A DNA stretch of 64,000 nucleotides from Fragosphaeria purpurea (lineage: Eukaryota > Ascomycota > Sordariomycetes > Ophiostomatales > Ophiostomataceae). Position 1 is the stretch's first letter, and every line of letters begins with the position of its first letter. This document shows, in pieces, positions 10,429 to 22,500 of the stretch. Under the pieces are notes generated by a model, which did not search any database, was not told the origin of the DNA, and saw nothing but the letters and a program-made list of their open reading frames with translations. The position numbers and the translations under genes are program-made. The stretch covers positions 2,728,001-2,792,000 of the forward strand of contig PCDL01000021.1 of assembly GCA_002778095.1 (NCBI GenBank), in the 5' to 3' direction.

Positions 10429-11795
10429 AGATGGGTCGATCTAATGTTGACCGGCTCGAAAATATTATCTTATGTTCTGGAGGCAATTTTTTTCTCTTTA
10501 GAAGGGCGTGTACATTAACGGTTGATTTGCAAAATGTTTGGTAATAGAAGGTTGATGTTTTGCATCCAACGACCTGGTTTTTGTGTCAAAATTGCCCATC
10601 GTAACCTTAAGAATCGCAACTCGATACGTCAGTAAGAGCAGCGATGGCGAGGCCTTCCTTGTTCTTTTGAATTTGAAAGAGCCGAGTCAAGGTAAACGTC
10701 TTCCTCAATGGAAGCAAAGGCGCCCTCCAGCTCAGAAGCTGTACCTCTCGTCCGACCCATTGTCGATCCTGTCGTTAAATTTCTGAGGTCCTATCTACTT
10801 TTCAATTGCGATTTCGCCATAACTGTTCTTTGACAGTCTCAAAAAAAAAATAAAACAAAAAATAAAACAAAAAAGTGGTAAAATTTGCAAAAGCATTTCG
10901 CATGTAACGGTGATTTAATCTCCGTTTTTCACCGAACATGGCCTCGTTTTGGTTGCTTACCTATCTATGTCTTTCTCATTCTTAGGCGCTCCATCAATCA
11001 ACCTGGCCTGTATTTATCCGTCCGCCTCGCTTTTCAATTCTCTGGGCCTCATTTTTCGGGGCCCGTCTAACACAGGCGCAGTTGGTTACAGCAACGTGCC
11101 GTGGAAGTTTGGAAGAATTGCCGTGGATCTCTGCAAGATGGAAAAGCCAAGAGTAGTTGCATTTACGAAAAAAGCACACCTAGCCCCCCGGAAGGACGGC
11201 ACGCAGACATCCTAGACGAGCATGCTTCCTAGCTCGCCATGTCGCCATGTCGCCATGCCGTTTGCGATACTAGCCCGACCCGCACAAAACGGGCGTTTGG
11301 ACGCCGTCGTAGACCCGGCAGTGCTGGCCGGGTAAGTCGTTCCCCCTTCATTTTTTATTTTTTCCCCATCGTTTCCTTTTCGCTAAAAACGATTGGCCCG
11401 TACGATTGCGACGCGACGGGGATGCTCGCTTGTTGGCGGACTGTCGGCAGAGAACGCCATTGCCCGGTCGGTTTCCGTGCCGTCTGGAGGCAAAAGAAAG
11501 CGCCAAAAAGCAAGAATGCAAAAAAAAGGACCATGCAAGGCCGTAGTCGGCGCAAAACCTAAATGCACCACTCCGTACTTACGTCGTACGGGGGAAAAAA
11601 GGGAGGGGGCGGCACCGACCGCCAACGACACCGGCGCTCTCCATTTGCTTATCGCGATCTTCTATTTTTTTTTTTTTTTTTTTTTTTGTTGTTCCTCGCT
11701 TTGCTCGCTTTTATCGTCCGCCTTGAATCCTCTGTTGATTTCCCGACGTGAATGCATGGCTTCACCAGATCCGGCCTCCTCTCGACAGTCATAGC
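10429..11795. other. Intergenic, no gene seen; A- and T-homopolymer tracts
   Basis: About 1.4 kb without a supportable gene. It contains an A-rich tract with interspersed T and C at about 10841-10874 and an uninterrupted T run at 11665-11687 just upstream of the MFS gene. One ACTCCGTA motif lies at 11570-11577. The open frame at 11239-11562 lacks codon bias and homology features. Confidence 0.55.
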
Positions 11796-13793
11796 ATGGC
11801 AGACCGCCAAGACGGGGACGGCCCGCGCCGGGTGAGAGCCGACGCCGAGAGCCAAAAGGACGGCGGCGTCGAACAACAAGTGTCTGCGGACTTCGAGGAT
11901 GGAGAGACCGAGCGTAACGGACGCGCGGAACAAGCACGGTCGAACGAAGCACCCGAGATCGTTGTGGCCGACACAAGCACGGAAAAGATGACAGCGCTCT
12001 CATCGCCTCTCCGGAGGCTCTGGGCCGGCCTGTGCTGGGCTCTCTTATGGACGCCGCGGACGTGTCGCTACGACCCCAACAGCCCGCCCGATTTCACCTT
12101 CGGCTTGAACCTGCTGTTCTCATTTGTATGTTGCTGTTTTCGTATTCTCGTGGGGGAACACGATGGGACAACAAGTTGACGACTGGTCTGCAGGCAACAA
12201 CAGCCACCGTGGGCAACCTTTATTGTGAGTTTTCTTTTCTTTCTTTTTTTTCTTTTTTAATTCTCTCGATTCCGATTTTAGTTTCTTCCCTCACCCACCC
12301 TTTATCCCGTCATTTTCGTGCTTGCTCAGCCTAACTCGGCACAGACAACCAACCCATCCTCTACAAGATGGCCGACACCTTTGGCGTCTCCTACGAGCAT
12401 GCCTCCAACATCGCCACCCTGATGCAGGCCGGCTACGCCGTCGGCATCGTCCTGCTGTGCCCGCCTGCCGACATGCTGCCGCGGAGGCCCTACATCCTCG
12501 CGCTCGTGGCCGTCACCGCCCTGACCTGGATCGGCCTCTGCGTCACCCCGTCCTTTGTCACCTTTGCCGCCCTGTCGTTCGTCTGCGGCCTCACCACCGT
12601 CACGCCCCAGCTGATGCTCCCCCTCGTCGGCGACCTGGCCCCGCCGCACCGCCGCGCCACGGCGCTGGCCGTCGTCGTGTCCGGCGTGTCCCTCGGCTTG
12701 CTGGTGGCGCGCCTGCTCGCCGGCGTGGTGGCCAACTACACGTCGTGGCGGAACATCTACTGGTTCAGCCTCGGCGCCCAGGGCGCCGTCTTCTTTTCGC
12801 TGTACTTTTTCATGCCGGACTACCCGACCAAAAACCGGTGGCGCGCGATGGGCGGCGGCAGCGACGGCGACGGCGACGGCGGCGGGGTCGTGGCGCCTCC
12901 GGGTGGGCCGTTGCGGGTGGCGCTGCGCTACGCCCGCGTGCTGTACGGCGGCATCGCCATGCTCCTCGTCCAGCAGCCGACCCTGACACAGGCCTGCGTG
13001 GTCGTGTTCTGCATGAGCGCCGTCTTCACCAGCTACTGGACCACGCTGTCGTTCCTGCTCGCCTCGCCGCCCTACAACTATTCGTCCGTGGCCATTGGCC
13101 TGTTTGCGCTGATCGGCATCGTCGTCATCTGCATGGCCCCCCTCTACGGCCGCTTTGTGATCGACAAGACGGTCCCCATCATCGCCGTGCTGTTCAGCCT
13201 GCTCGTGGAGATCGCCGGCGTCGGCGTCGGCGTCGGCATCGGCACCTTTACCGTGGCCGGCCCCATTTTGCAGGCGATCCTGATCGACTTTGGCAACCAG
13301 GCCTCCAACATTGCGCTGCGGGCGTCTATCTACGGGCTGGCGCCCAAGGCGCAGAACCGCGTCAACGCGGCGTTTATGATTTCCTCCTTCCTGGGCCAGC
13401 TGACGGGAACGGCGGCGGGCAACCACCTGTATGCTATGGGCGGTTGGCGGTACAGCGGCGCGTTAAGCAGTAGGTTTTTTGAAGTTCTCTTTTCTTTTTT
13501 TCCTTCCTTGCCTTTTTCTTTCCGCCTTTTGTTCCTTGTTTCCCCCTTTTTTTTCATTCCGAAACCCCCTAACAAGAACAGTTGCCCTTCTTGGTTTTGC
13601 CATTGCTGTCTGCATAGCGAGAGGCCCCCGTGAACCGGGCTGGTTCGGTTGGCATGGCGGATGGGCCATCCGTAGAGATGGGATAGTGAATGAGCCGAGG
13701 ATCATCCCAAGTGAGCTTCCAGGGGAGGAAGGGGTCCTGGAACCAGGGTCCAGCCAAGACGAAGCAAACACGGCAGGAGAAGAGAAGCAGTGA
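11796..13793 (+). CDS. Major facilitator superfamily transporter, DHA1-like
   Basis: Four exons: 11796-12125, 12194-12224, 12345-13469, 13582-13793; product 565 residues. A 31-nt micro-exon (12194-12224) supplies ATTATVGNLY and joins LFSF to NQPILYKMADTFGVS, the conserved first-helix region of this family. Donors are GTATGT, GTGAGT and GTAGGT; every junction keeps phase. The body shows about 12 hydrophobic helices, with a loop after helix 2 reading ADMLPRRPYI, the place of the MFS motif A. The last exon gives the final helix and a charged tail ending near GEEKQ. ATG 11796 is preferred over an upstream in-frame GTG at 11748. The predicted role is proton-coupled export or uptake of a small molecule; with a FAD monooxygenase on each side it may export their product. 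Confidence 0.85.
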
Positions 13794-14629
13794 TTGCATA
13801 GAATATTAGCGAACATTAGAATAGAACAACCTTTCCAGGACACATCCGTTTTACATAATGCCGCTTTCTGGTTTTCAAACCACCAGTGTATGTACCGTCT
13901 GCGCGGGACTTCAACGTCAGCTTTCGTTTTCGTAGCGTGCACCATCCTTAGAGGCTGTCTTGCTGCCACTTTTTTTTTGTCATCAGTAGCTCGTCTGACC
14001 TCTACTCCTTGTTGCGCCGTAACAGCATGGCTCAGCCCTTTCACGAGAAACCTGGGCCGCGTCGACAACTTGCTGGCGTGCCGGGTGTGGTTTTGGACTG
14101 CCTTTGGACTCTATGTCGAGTACATTAAATACGCCTCGGCGCCCGGCATGGTTTTCTCGGCGGTCACCCCCCTCCCCAATTTTGCATACAATCCTTACGT
14201 GTTTTTTTGTTCACGCGCACCAGGTCTCCTTCTCATTTTTGCGTTTCTCCTTACTTCTCTGCTCGCCTTTGCCCCTGAGTCCCATGGCCATTGGTTCGGT
14301 TGGTTTGTTGTTCAAAGCGACAAGAGTCGACTGGCTTGGGGGGCGGTATCAATAGAGAGTGAGTGCTTTGCTAAAGTCACAGTCGAGGAAGAGAAAAGGA
14401 AATAAAACACGTCTGCTGGAGTGCGTCACATTATCGAACGCAACAGTCGCATTGGAAACTGACAAACAAAACAACGGTACCACAAAGCTGGAAGCAAAGT
14501 GTACAATTGAATTATGCACTGCAGCAAGGCTACGTGTACTATGGGCAGGACGAACCGAAAAAAACCAGGCGTTTCTGTGGTTGCCAAGATGTGATGCCAA
14601 CCAGAACTACTCCGTAACACGATGCCGGC
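13794..14629. other. Convergent intergenic region, no gene seen
   Basis: About 830 bp between the 3' ends of the MFS gene and the minus-strand monooxygenase. Open frames at 13794-14405 and 14104-14355 are T-rich and without domain signal. A TACTCCGTA motif lies at 14608-14616, close to the stop codon of the monooxygenase. Confidence 0.5.
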
Positions 14630-16212
14630 TCACTTCTTGTAGTGCTGCGTAAAGTCGTAGCGTACGTCCAACGACCCCAGGAGAAGCTTCTTGCGACGCT
14701 CGGCGTCCCCTTCCGAGTCTTTCAAAATCTGCAACCATTCGTCCCGCTCGAAGCGGGTCGCCGGATCCGGATCCGAGACGCGGCGGAAGTTCTCCGACGA
14801 GATGGGATCGATGATCGTCTTCCACTTCTCGATGCGCTTTTCGCTGTACAGCTCCAGGATCGACTCGTCGGCGCGCCCGTCCCAGATCCCGAGGAGGCAG
14901 TCCGCCAGTCCGCCCACGTCCACGAACCCGCCCGTGATGCCCAGCCCGCCCCAGGGGTTGCACAGGTGCGCCGCGTCCGCCGCCAGCAGCACGCGGCCCA
15001 CGCGGAACTTGGGCGCGCAGCGCTGGTGCATCTTGTACGGTGCAAAGTTGATCGTGTTGTACTCGCCCGGCTTCGGGTGGCCCGGCAGCATGGTCTCGAA
15101 CTTCCAGGCCTGGCGGGCGCGGTACTCGTCGAGGCCGAGACCGGGCGTCTCGCCGTAGGTGACGCGGTAGAGGCCGTCTTTTGTGATTTTGGCCGCCATC
15201 TGGAGAATGGGGTGCGTTTTGGGACATGGTAAGAGCGTGTCTTTGAAACTTTGTCCCAAGAGGAGGAGAAAGAAGAACCTACAAAAAAATGCTCTGGGTG
15301 GATGATAAAGTTCGCGTCGTCGAAGCCGAACTTGCCTTCGAAATCGTAGTAGGTCTGGTGTCGTGAGCAACACGGAAGAAGGCAAACAAAACAAAACGAG
15401 CCAAAAAATAAACCAGTCACCTACATTGGTTGCAATGATTTGCGCGTCCCACGTCTTGCCCGGAAACTCGTTGCCAAACAGGCTACGGCGGACGATGCTG
15501 TTAGCGCCATCGCATCCAACGATGTAATCCGCCTCGACACGGGTTGTTGTCGTTTCTACGGCGCTTCCGTGGTCGACATCGTCGTCGCCGGCCCCCGTCG
15601 TCACCTCTACCTCTGCCCACGCCTTGTCCGCGTCCTGGCCGACATTCACGACCTGGTGTCGCCAGCGGACCACGTCCGCTCCCAGTCGCTCCACGAGCAT
15701 CTCCAGCAGCAGCGCGTCCAGGTCCTGCATCGGCAAGCATGCCGTGCGAAGGTCCCGCGTGTACGTGTTGGTCACCGGGGCACCGTCAGACGCAGACGTC
15801 GTCGGCCCAACGTGGCCAGCATCTTCGAGCACGCGGCCGTCGAAGCCCGCAATCGGGCTGTGGTCCGCGAACCGCCGCCAGAACATGGTGTTGAGGCGCA
15901 TGCCGCCGCGTTCATCCAGCACGTCCATGACCCCGGCGCGCGCGAGCTCGGGGATGGCGGGCGGGCCGTAATGGGCCGCACGCGGCTGCTGGTCGAGTTC
16001 GTGGGAGGCCTCGAGGATCTGCACGGGGATGCCGTGCTGGCTGAGCAGGACGGCGAGGAGCAAGCCGGAGGGACCCGCGCCGACGATGAGGACCTGTTCT
16101 CCCACGGGAAGGGGTAAGTGAACGGGTGGCTCACGGAGACGACTATCGTCGAACACGCATCGGCTCTTCTTACCTTTTTAAAAGGCCGCCCAGCTGTGGA
16201 CGTGTCTGCCAT
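14630..16212 (-). CDS. FAD-dependent monooxygenase, phenol-hydroxylase-like class
   Basis: Four exons: 16212-16174, 16093-15425, 15354-15283, 15199-14630; product 449 residues, all junctions in phase. The first splice joins MADTSTAGRPFKK directly to VLIVGAGPSGLLLAVLLSQHG, the dinucleotide-binding motif (residues 14-34). The DG motif is VGCDGANSIVRR. The GD motif reads LLAADAAHLCNPWGGLGIT (near residue 345), with Ala in place of the usual Gly before Asp. The GLPADCL-equivalent region reads VDVGGLADCLLG. It lacks the thioredoxin-like C-terminal domain of true phenol hydroxylases. The predicted reaction is NAD(P)H-dependent aromatic hydroxylation in the cytosol. It converges on the MFS gene and is probably part of the same functional group as the monooxygenase at 8967. 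The substrate is unknown. Confidence 0.87.
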
Positions 16213-17049
16213 TGTAAAACGCTGCCGAGTATCTCTCCAGAGCAGTTGAATGATGTTCTGTTTTTACCACATAAGAGTTTGCGAGGGATTTACACTGCTG
16301 CCGGCCTGTTTTGTCGTGGAGGTCGGCGACGTAACTTGTCCTCAATGGTGTTGACAATCATTGAGACCTCCGCAACATGCTTCTTTTTAACATGAACATA
16401 GGCTTTATCCTACCGATGTTGTCGAACGATGGGCCACGAAAATCACCCGACTAACCAACCTCGGAGAAGCCTCAGATCCTCAGCTCTACCAAGGCACCGT
16501 TGGGGGAAAAAGAGGGAGAAACCCCGCAGAGCGAGGAGAATCGAACGCATGGGGAAGTGGGTGCATGGAGGAACACGGCTAGCATGAGCCGGCAAATGAA
16601 TAGCTTGGCAGTGGTTGTGTGGTAGTGATTTAACCCGTCGAGCGGCACGTTCGTGGTACGTGCATGTGATGTAGGGGAGGGGGGGAAGAGGGGGCACGCC
16701 GTTGGAAGGGTATTTAATGTGCATACTAAGACCGTGAATTATAATAAGACCGACTCTTGTTCTGCCTAGCACCGCGGAGCGCCGCATGGCAGCCCGGCGG
16801 GTGTGCCGGGGTCTCCGCAAGCCCTCCGGCGGGGGTCCCGGACGGCATGCGGAGCGACGACTTTATCAAAGGTCAAAAGTCCGCGTCCCCGTTGCCGTTC
16901 TTGTTTGTGAAAACACTTTGTACGCTCTTCAAAGGACGAAAGTTTGCCAGACGTATATGTACACACATATACACGTATACAAACAACTTTTGTCTCGGTC
17001 TCCAGCGACAACTACCTACAAATCTTGAACAACAGCAAAACCGGCCATC
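16213..17049. promoter_or_regulatory. Divergent promoter region of monooxygenase and GH31 gene, with CGG motif pair
   Basis: This 837-bp spacer lies between the two start codons. Two closely similar 15-mers occur 32 bp apart: CGGCGGGTGTGCCGG at 16795-16809 and CGGCGGGGGTCCCGG at 16827-16841. Each contains CGG-N9-CGG. They lie 209-255 bp upstream of the GH31 start codon. Yeast MAL activators recognise paired triplets with a 9-bp gap, so these are plausible sites for the regulator at 19573; that link is inference. No gene was seen in the spacer. Confidence 0.5.
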
Positions 17050-19137
17050 ATGCTTTTCGAAGAGTCCGGTCGCCTCGTCTACCGGTACGACGCGGAGCAG
17101 CTCTGGGTCGAGGCCTGGGGCCCGAATGCTATCCGTGTGCGGGCCACAAAGGCGCCGGTCATGCCGTCCGAGGACTGGGCCCTGCTGTCGCCGGCGCCGG
17201 AGGGAGCTGCCCCGACGGTGACCGTTGGGGCGGACGCGGCCACGCTGACCAACGGCGCGATCCGGGCGACGGTCACGCAGCGCGGCAAGCTCACCGTCCA
17301 CAACGCGGCCGGCACTCTGCTGCTGGAAGAGTACGTGCGCAACCGGCGCGACGTGCACGATCCGAAGTGCAGCGCGCTCGACGTCGAGGCGCGCGAGTTC
17401 GGACCCGTCCTCGGCAGCGACGCCTACCACCTCAAGGCGCGCTTCGAGAGCGTCGACCCCGTGGGCGAGAAGATCTTTGGCATGGGCCAGTACCAGCAGC
17501 CGGTGCTCAACCTCAAGGGCCAAGACATTGAGCTGGCGCACCGCAACTCGCAGGCCAGCGTGCCCTTTGCCGTCTCCTCGCGTGGCTACGGCTTCCTCTG
17601 GAACAACCCGGCCGTCGGGCGCGCCGTCTTCGGCACGAACATTATGAGCTTCGAGGCGTACGCCACAACGGTGCTGGACTACTGGGTCGTCGCCGGCGAC
17701 ACGCCGGCAGCCATCGTCGAGGCCTACGCCGATGCGACGGGCAAGGTGCCCATGATGCCCGAGTACGGCCTCGGCTTTTGGCAGAGCAAGCTTCGCTACT
17801 CGACGCAGGAGGAGCTCCTCGAAGTGGCCCGCGAGCACCGGCGCCGCCAGCTGCCCCTCGACGTGATCGTGGCGGACTTTTTCCACTGGCCAAAGCAGGG
17901 CGACTGGAAGTTTGATCCTGCCTTTTGGCCTGATCCAGGTAGGCAGATCTTTGGTCCCCTTCTCCCTCCCCTCCACATTGCCATGTGTCTTGTTTATATA
18001 TCCTTTTCCATGCTAACGACGACACAAGGTGCCATGGTCAAGGAGCTGCAGGAAATGAACGTTGAACTGATGGTCTCGATTTGGCCGACCGTGGACAAGA
18101 AGTCTGAGAACTACGCCGAGATGGTGGAAAAGGGCTACCTGGTGCGCGTGGACCGCGGCGTGCGGACGGGGCTCGACTTTGAGGGCGACACGATCCACTA
18201 CGACGCCACGAACCCCGGCGCGCGCGCGTTCCTGTGGGACAGGGTCCAGGCGCACTACTACGCCCACGGCATCAAGGTGTTCTGGCTCGACGAGGCCGAG
18301 CCCGAGTACAAGGTGTACGACTTTGACAACTACCGCTACCACCTGGGCCCCAACGTGCGCATCGGCAACGTCTACCCGCGCGACTACGCCCGCGGCTTCT
18401 ACGAGGGCATGACGGCGGCCGGCCAGACCAACATTGTCAACCTGGTGCGGTGCGCGTGGCCCGGCAGCCAGCGGTACGGCGCGCTCGTGTGGAGCGGCGA
18501 CATTGCGTCGTCGTGGTCCAGCATGCGCAACCAGCTGACGGCCGGCCTCCACATGGGCCTGGCCGGCCTGCCCTGGTGGACCACGGACATTGGCGGCTTC
18601 CACGGCGGCGACCCGAACGACGTGGCCTTCCGCGAGCTCTTTGTGCGCTGGTTCCAGTGGGGCGCCTTTTGCCCCGTCATGCGCCTGCACGGCGACCGCG
18701 AGCCGCACCCGCCCGAGGCCGTCGCCGGCGAGTCGTGCGCCAGCGGCGCCGCGAACGAGGTGTGGTCGTACGGCCCCGAGGTATACGCCATCTGCGTGCG
18801 CTACCTCAAGCTGCGCGAAGAGCTGCGCCCGTACACGCGCAGCCTGATGCAGGCGGCCCACGAGCGCGGCAGTCCGCTGATGCGGCCGCTCTTCTACGAC
18901 TTCCCCGGCGACGCCCGCAGCTGGGAGGTCAGCGACGAGTACATGTTTGGGCCCACGTACCTCTGCTGCCCCGTGCTGGCGCCGGGCCAGAAGACGCTCA
19001 CGGCGTATCTGCCGCCGCTCCCGGCCGGTGAGACATGGAAGCTGCTGGACGGTGATGCCGGCTATGCGGGCGGCCAGGAGGTGGAGGTTGCATGCCCGTT
19101 AGAATCCATGCCAGTATTTGTTCGGGTAGTCTCGTAA
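17050..19137 (+). CDS. Glycoside hydrolase family 31 (alpha-glucosidase/alpha-xylosidase)
   Basis: Exons 17050-17938 and 18029-19137, with a frame-neutral 90-nt intron (GTAGGC donor, TGCTAAC branch point, CACAAG acceptor); product 665 residues. Retaining the intron would insert 30 odd hydrophobic residues into the catalytic barrel after DPAFWPDP, so splicing is required. The nucleophile motif is VFWLDEAEPEYK (Asp384) and the acid/base motif is ALVWSGDIASSW (Asp454), the spacing expected of GH31. An N-terminal beta-sandwich precedes the barrel. There is no signal peptide, so the enzyme is probably intracellular and acts on imported oligosaccharides. Downstream lie a regulator and a maltose-type permease, consistent with alpha-glucoside or isoprimeverose use. 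Choosing between glucosidase and xylosidase needs a phylogeny. Confidence 0.9.
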   Translation: MLFEESGRLVYRYDAEQLWVEAWGPNAIRVRATKAPVMPSEDWALLSPAPEGAAPTVTVGADAATLTNGAIRATVTQRGKLTVHNAAGTLLLEEYVRNRRDVHDPKCSALDVEAREFGPVLGSDAYHLKARFESVDPVGEKIFGMGQYQQPVLNLKGQDIELAHRNSQASVPFAVSSRGYGFLWNNPAVGRAVFGTNIMSFEAYATTVLDYWVVAGDTPAAIVEAYADATGKVPMMPEYGLGFWQSKLRYSTQEELLEVAREHRRRQLPLDVIVADFFHWPKQGDWKFDPAFWPDPGRQIFGPLLPPLHIAMCLVYISFSMLTTTQGAMVKELQEMNVELMVSIWPTVDKKSENYAEMVEKGYLVRVDRGVRTGLDFEGDTIHYDATNPGARAFLWDRVQAHYYAHGIKVFWLDEAEPEYKVYDFDNYRYHLGPNVRIGNVYPRDYARGFYEGMTAAGQTNIVNLVRCAWPGSQRYGALVWSGDIASSWSSMRNQLTAGLHMGLAGLPWWTTDIGGFHGGDPNDVAFRELFVRWFQWGAFCPVMRLHGDREPHPPEAVAGESCASGAANEVWSYGPEVYAICVRYLKLREELRPYTRSLMQAAHERGSPLMRPLFYDFPGDARSWEVSDEYMFGPTYLCCPVLAPGQKTLTAYLPPLPAGETWKLLDGDAGYAGGQEVEVACPLESMPVFVRVVS

Positions 19138-19572
19138 ATAGATTCGACTGGTCATAGACTGGAAGATGGGTAGGATCTAGATGAATTAAATTGGGCAAAC
19201 GCAGGGTATTTGAACGTAATTTAAGTAGAAAAAAGAAGAAAAAAAAGTAAAAAAAGTATAATAAACGGACTGCAATTACTCCGCAGAAGAGGTTCAAAAA
19301 AAGGGGAGAGTCGTATTCGTTGACAATGTAGCCAGCTTCCCGAGCACCAGGTCCCCCGTAAAGTGGAGCTATAACATGCTGACTGTGGGGAACCCGGGGA
19401 ACTTGTATGTACACGACCTCGGCTGGTCCCAACCCACGAAGAAACTGAACCGTGTCGACGCCAAGAAAAAATCGAACCCCCTTCGCAGCAACATCAGGGC
19501 GCTGTGGACTAGTAGTCCTGCACCCGTATAACTACGATATAAGAGCGTTGTCGATCGCGGCACTACGACGGC
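19138..19572. other. Intergenic, terminator of GH31 gene and promoter of regulator
   Basis: AT-rich 435 bp with an A-rich stretch near 19229-19260. No gene was seen. Confidence 0.55.
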
Positions 19573-22500
19573 ATGGCCTCGACGGCGCTTCCGGCCGCCC
19601 CGGCAGCCGCGGGATCCGCTGTCTTCCGATGCACCGTCTGCGGCAGCAACTTTACGCGGCGCGAACATCTGAAGCGGCACGCACGCAGCCACACGCGCGA
19701 AAAGCCATTCCGATGCGGCACCTGCGGCAAGAGCTTTTCGCGATCGTACGCCTTGCCTTCCCCCCCACACACACCCCTCCCTTCTCTCTTACCTACGAGT
19801 TGTTGACCACAGGGCTTACTGACCGCTTGCAGAGACATCCTGAGCCGTCACGCCGCCTCCCACGACCCAGACGTTACCCGCCCAGCTCGTTTGGATGCGC
19901 CGCGGGCTTGTCGACAATGTGTGGCGACCCACGTGCGCTGCAACCGGGGCTACCCGTGCCGGCGATGCCAAGAGCGTCATCTGGAGTGTGCATACCCGCA
20001 CAGCAGCCGGACACAGGCAACTGCTGCGCACGGGGAGGAAGCCGTGGTGGAGGATGTTAGGGCTGAGTCGTCCGGGGCGGAAATCGTTGTAGCGCCCGAG
20101 ATGCTGCCAGTGAGCATGGACGGCGGATTGGCAGGCGATGGTCAAGGCAATGCGGACGCCACGAGCGTTGGTGCCCCCTGGCTGGACGACGGCGTCATCG
20201 CCGACCAGGGCGCTATGACGACTCTGGTTGGGACAAGCAGCGCGGCTGCGGTGTACGGCTTCGACCTGGGCAGCTCGTCGGACAGGCGTGTCGCGAGTCT
20301 GCTGTCGACAAACTGGATGTCGCCTCCGTACGAGACCACGATGGACTGGAGCCGGCTCTTGGAGCCCTACGTCAACGATCCGGCGCAGTCCTTTTTTCTG
20401 GGTCCCGCGGAGCCTGACACGACGGACGGAAACATGAACTGGCCCACCGAACCCCCGCCGGCCTCGGACATGCAGCTGGTCGGCGTCGGTCTGGAGCCCG
20501 CACCTCTGCAGTCCGTCACCGTGGCGCACGCGTCCGAGCTGGCGGCCCCCTCGCCGCCGGATAGACCACGCTCTTCTTCTCTTCGAGAAAGCGAGCCCGT
20601 GGCCCGGCCATCCACGGAATCGGCCTCTACAATCGGACGGTTTTATGTCGACGGTGGGGGCGCGCGGGCGCCTTTCAACGGGCATCGCCATGCGCTTCAT
20701 GCCCGGCCCGCCGGTGGTTTGAGCGCGGCGAGCCAGACTTCTCCCTTCTACGAGGCACCGAGCCGGTCAAGTACGGCCGGTCCGGTCGCGTCAACCAGTC
20801 ATCTTGTCACGGAGAGTGCCTATGCAAATATGGTCTGCTGCCTCCAGGGCGAAGTGGTGCCGCCACCACCACACCCGCGGCAAGAGGCCGAGCGCCTTGC
20901 GCTGGACAGTACGGAGTTGCCGTTGCTGGAGGCCTTCAGAACGTATGCGGCAGCGTACTTCGACAAGTTCCACCCTGCATTTTCGTTTTTGCGGAGACGC
21001 TCCTTCGCATCGGAGGCCGCCTCGCACTGGATCCTGCTGCTGGCCGTGGCCACGATTGGTGCGACATATGCAGACGCACCGCCAGACGCACGCAGTCACC
21101 GGATTCTGCTCCGGTCTCTGTTGGGACGCGTGCTCGACCATCGCATGAACCGAAGATGCGAAGACGAACCGGGTGGGCGATGGATTCCGCCCCTGACGGA
21201 CAACAACGGCCGGACTTGCTTTGACGATCTGCCCACCCTCCAAGCCACCATTTTACACGTCATTTGTTTGATGCACAGCGGCGAGACGGTCCTGATGCGG
21301 CGGGCGTTCCTAGAACGCCACCGTCTGGCCGAGGCATGCGATGCCATGCACTTGTTGGCTCGCGAACCGGCGGCACAAGGAAACCGCGCGGACGACTGGC
21401 TGACGAGAGAGTCTCGGAGACGAACAGGCATGATGATCTGGGTATGGTTTTGATTTTCTTTGCCGTTGCACTTTCTGCTGTACGTGTGACATACGAACTA
21501 ATTTGCCAAGCTACTCGATGCGCTGCTCGCCTACGAATTCGATTGCAACACACTTCTACGGTTGTCGGACGCCCAAGCATTCCTGCCCTGCTGTGAATGC
21601 CGGTGGGAGAGTGAACCGTACACGGACGACTCTGCCACAGACGACGCAGCGGCGGCGTGCGTACCGAGCATCCGACTCAGTCGGTCCGCCTCGTGCGACG
21701 CTGACGCGCATCGGCCCGCCCATGTACATGCCGTCACCCTGACCGAGGCCCTGGAGATGCTCTACATGGAGAAGCGTCTACCGGCCCATGTCGGGGAGTT
21801 TGCCAACCTCCTGCTCATCCACGCCGTGTACCGCCAGACCACCGAGACCCGGGCCCGGAGTCGTACCCAGCTGGCGTCCTGGACGCCGAGTGCCGACGTG
21901 CAAGCGCGCGCTTCGGTCGGCCACGATGACAATGCGAGCACAGACGCCGACAACAACAACGACGACGCGGACGACGAAGAGTCGTGGCTGCAGCGCAAGC
22001 CGCTGTTGAGCCGCTGGCGGAACAGCGCCAGCGACTGCCTCGACGTGCTGCACTGGTGTGCCAACGCCAAGGCCGCCCAGGCCGCGGGCTGGGAGCATCC
22101 CACGATCCTGCACCTGCACCTGGCCCGGCTCGTCCTGCTGACCCCGACGCGGTCCATTCAGGTGCTGGCGGACGAGGCCGCAGGCGCCTCGAACTCCAGC
22201 TCCGGCTCCGGCTCCGGCTCCGGCTCCAGCTCCCGAACGCGCGCCGACAACGCGCGTCGTACGCGGGCGCGCAGCCGCATCCTCCAGTGGGCGGTGCGCG
22301 ACCAGTTCAAGGCGCGGCTCTCTCTCATCCACGCGGGCGCGCTGCTGTGGCACGTGCGCCGCTTCAGCAGCCGCAGCTTCCTCGAGCCCTTTGCCATCTA
22401 CCGGGCGACACTGGCGGTCTGGGCGTACGGCGTTGCCGCCCAGGTCGTGCCGCTGCCGGAGCCATCGGGAACGGCGGTGCGGCCCCATCCCAACTCTCTC

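Noticed and set aside
11748..11795. N-terminal extension of the MFS protein from a GTG codon
   Set aside because: Nuclear fungal genes start at ATG; the first in-frame ATG is at 11796.
12326..13426. Minus-strand open frame over the MFS gene
   Set aside because: Composition is His/Asp/Gly-rich shadow; the plus strand encodes a clear transporter.
16530..16560. tRNA-like T-arm (AATCGAAC) on the minus strand
   Set aside because: The flanking arms do not pair and no D- or anticodon arm follows. The similar motif at 19468 also fails.
22190..22240. Possible CRISPR-like or minisatellite array (GGCTCC repeats)
   Set aside because: It is an in-frame Ser/Gly codon repeat inside the regulator gene.
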